From an uncultured bacterium (GTDB taxonomy: Bacteria; Actinomycetota; Coriobacteriia; Coriobacteriales; Coriobacteriaceae), in assembly GCA_905214435.1 (NCBI GenBank), contig CAJMMA010000081.1, forward strand, positions 1 through 5,565: a DNA stretch of 5,565 nucleotides, in the 5' to 3' direction. The position numbers were made by a program, and so were the translations under genes. Numbering within the stretch: the stretch's first letter is position 1; each line of letters begins with the position of its first letter. Positions 5,357-5,565 of the stretch are shown here, piece by piece. The notes beneath the pieces were generated by a model. The model made no database searches. It was given only the letters and a program-made list of their open reading frames with translations, and was not told the DNA's origin.

Positions 5357-5565
5357 ATGGCCGAGGTTTGGCGCTTCTTTGCGCATGAGGACGATTTTGC
5401 CGATATGGACGAGGCCGGCGCGTGCGAGCGTTTGGGCCGCGTGCTGTCGTTTCCGACCATCTCGAGCATGGATGCCGAGGCGGTGGACTGGCAGCCCTTC
5501 GACGACCTGCGCGCCTATATGCAGCAGGCCTGGCCGCGCGTGTTTGCGGCGGGCGAGGTCGAGCT
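5357..5565 (+). CDS. M20-family metallopeptidase, N-terminal part (runs off the window)
   Basis: The open frame starts at ATG 5357 with AAAGGA (5347-5352) four bases upstream and continues to the window edge, giving 69 codons. The segment CERLGRVLSFPTISSMDA (23-40) followed by VDWQPFDDLRAYMQQAWPRV (43-62) matches the start of carboxypeptidase S/PM20D1-like M20 enzymes. In these a short helix leads into an F-x-T-I-S motif and then a D-x-x-x-F…L…FP pattern. The zinc ligands and catalytic residues of M20 enzymes lie further on, outside the window, so activity cannot be judged. Such enzymes hydrolyse dipeptides or N-acyl amino acids. The position 71 bases after an amino acid transporter operon suggests a linked role in supplying or processing amino acids, which is an inference. 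An ATG at 5352 in another frame is not used. Confidence 0.82.
   Translation, partial: MAEVWRFFAHEDDFADMDEAGACERLGRVLSFPTISSMDAEAVDWQPFDDLRAYMQQAWPRVFAAGEVE

Overview
The window is GC-rich, densely coding DNA in which every supported gene lies on the + strand. The strong G/C bias at third codon positions, clear GGAGG-type ribosome binding sites, a Tat-type lipoprotein signal and the overall protein style suggest a gut Coriobacteriia genome, most likely Collinsella or a relative. That assignment comes from general recognition, not from a search.

Layout. Bases 1-74 look like the last codons of an upstream gene whose stop codon lies inside a perfect 14-bp palindrome (69-99). Bases 75-269 hold no gene. 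They carry that palindrome plus a second composite repeat (124-188) that can fold into two mutually exclusive hairpins. An unrecognised single-pass membrane protein (270-1139) follows, then an aldose 1-epimerase family enzyme of the LacX/YeaD type (1219-2112). Two hairpins come after the epimerase, the second a textbook intrinsic terminator (2184-2225).

The centre of the window is a complete polar amino acid uptake (PAAT) ABC transporter operon: a Tat-exported lipoprotein that captures the substrate (2393-3319), a permease with an unusually long N-terminal membrane region (3329-4477) and an ATPase (4500-5285). The genes are 9 and 22 bases apart and each has its own ribosome binding site, so they are almost certainly one transcript. 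A 30-base imperfect dyad (2351-2380) lies between a possible -10 box and the first ribosome binding site and is a candidate operator. A short hairpin with a weak U-tract (5308-5333) follows the ATPase. The window then ends inside the N-terminus of an M20-family metallopeptidase (from 5357), which may act on peptides or acylated amino acids related to what the transporter imports.

No RNA gene, CRISPR array, insertion sequence or clearly new multi-gene system is visible. The most unusual items are the two palindromic repeats before 270, the permease N-terminal extension, the dyad ahead of the transporter operon and the unrecognised membrane protein.
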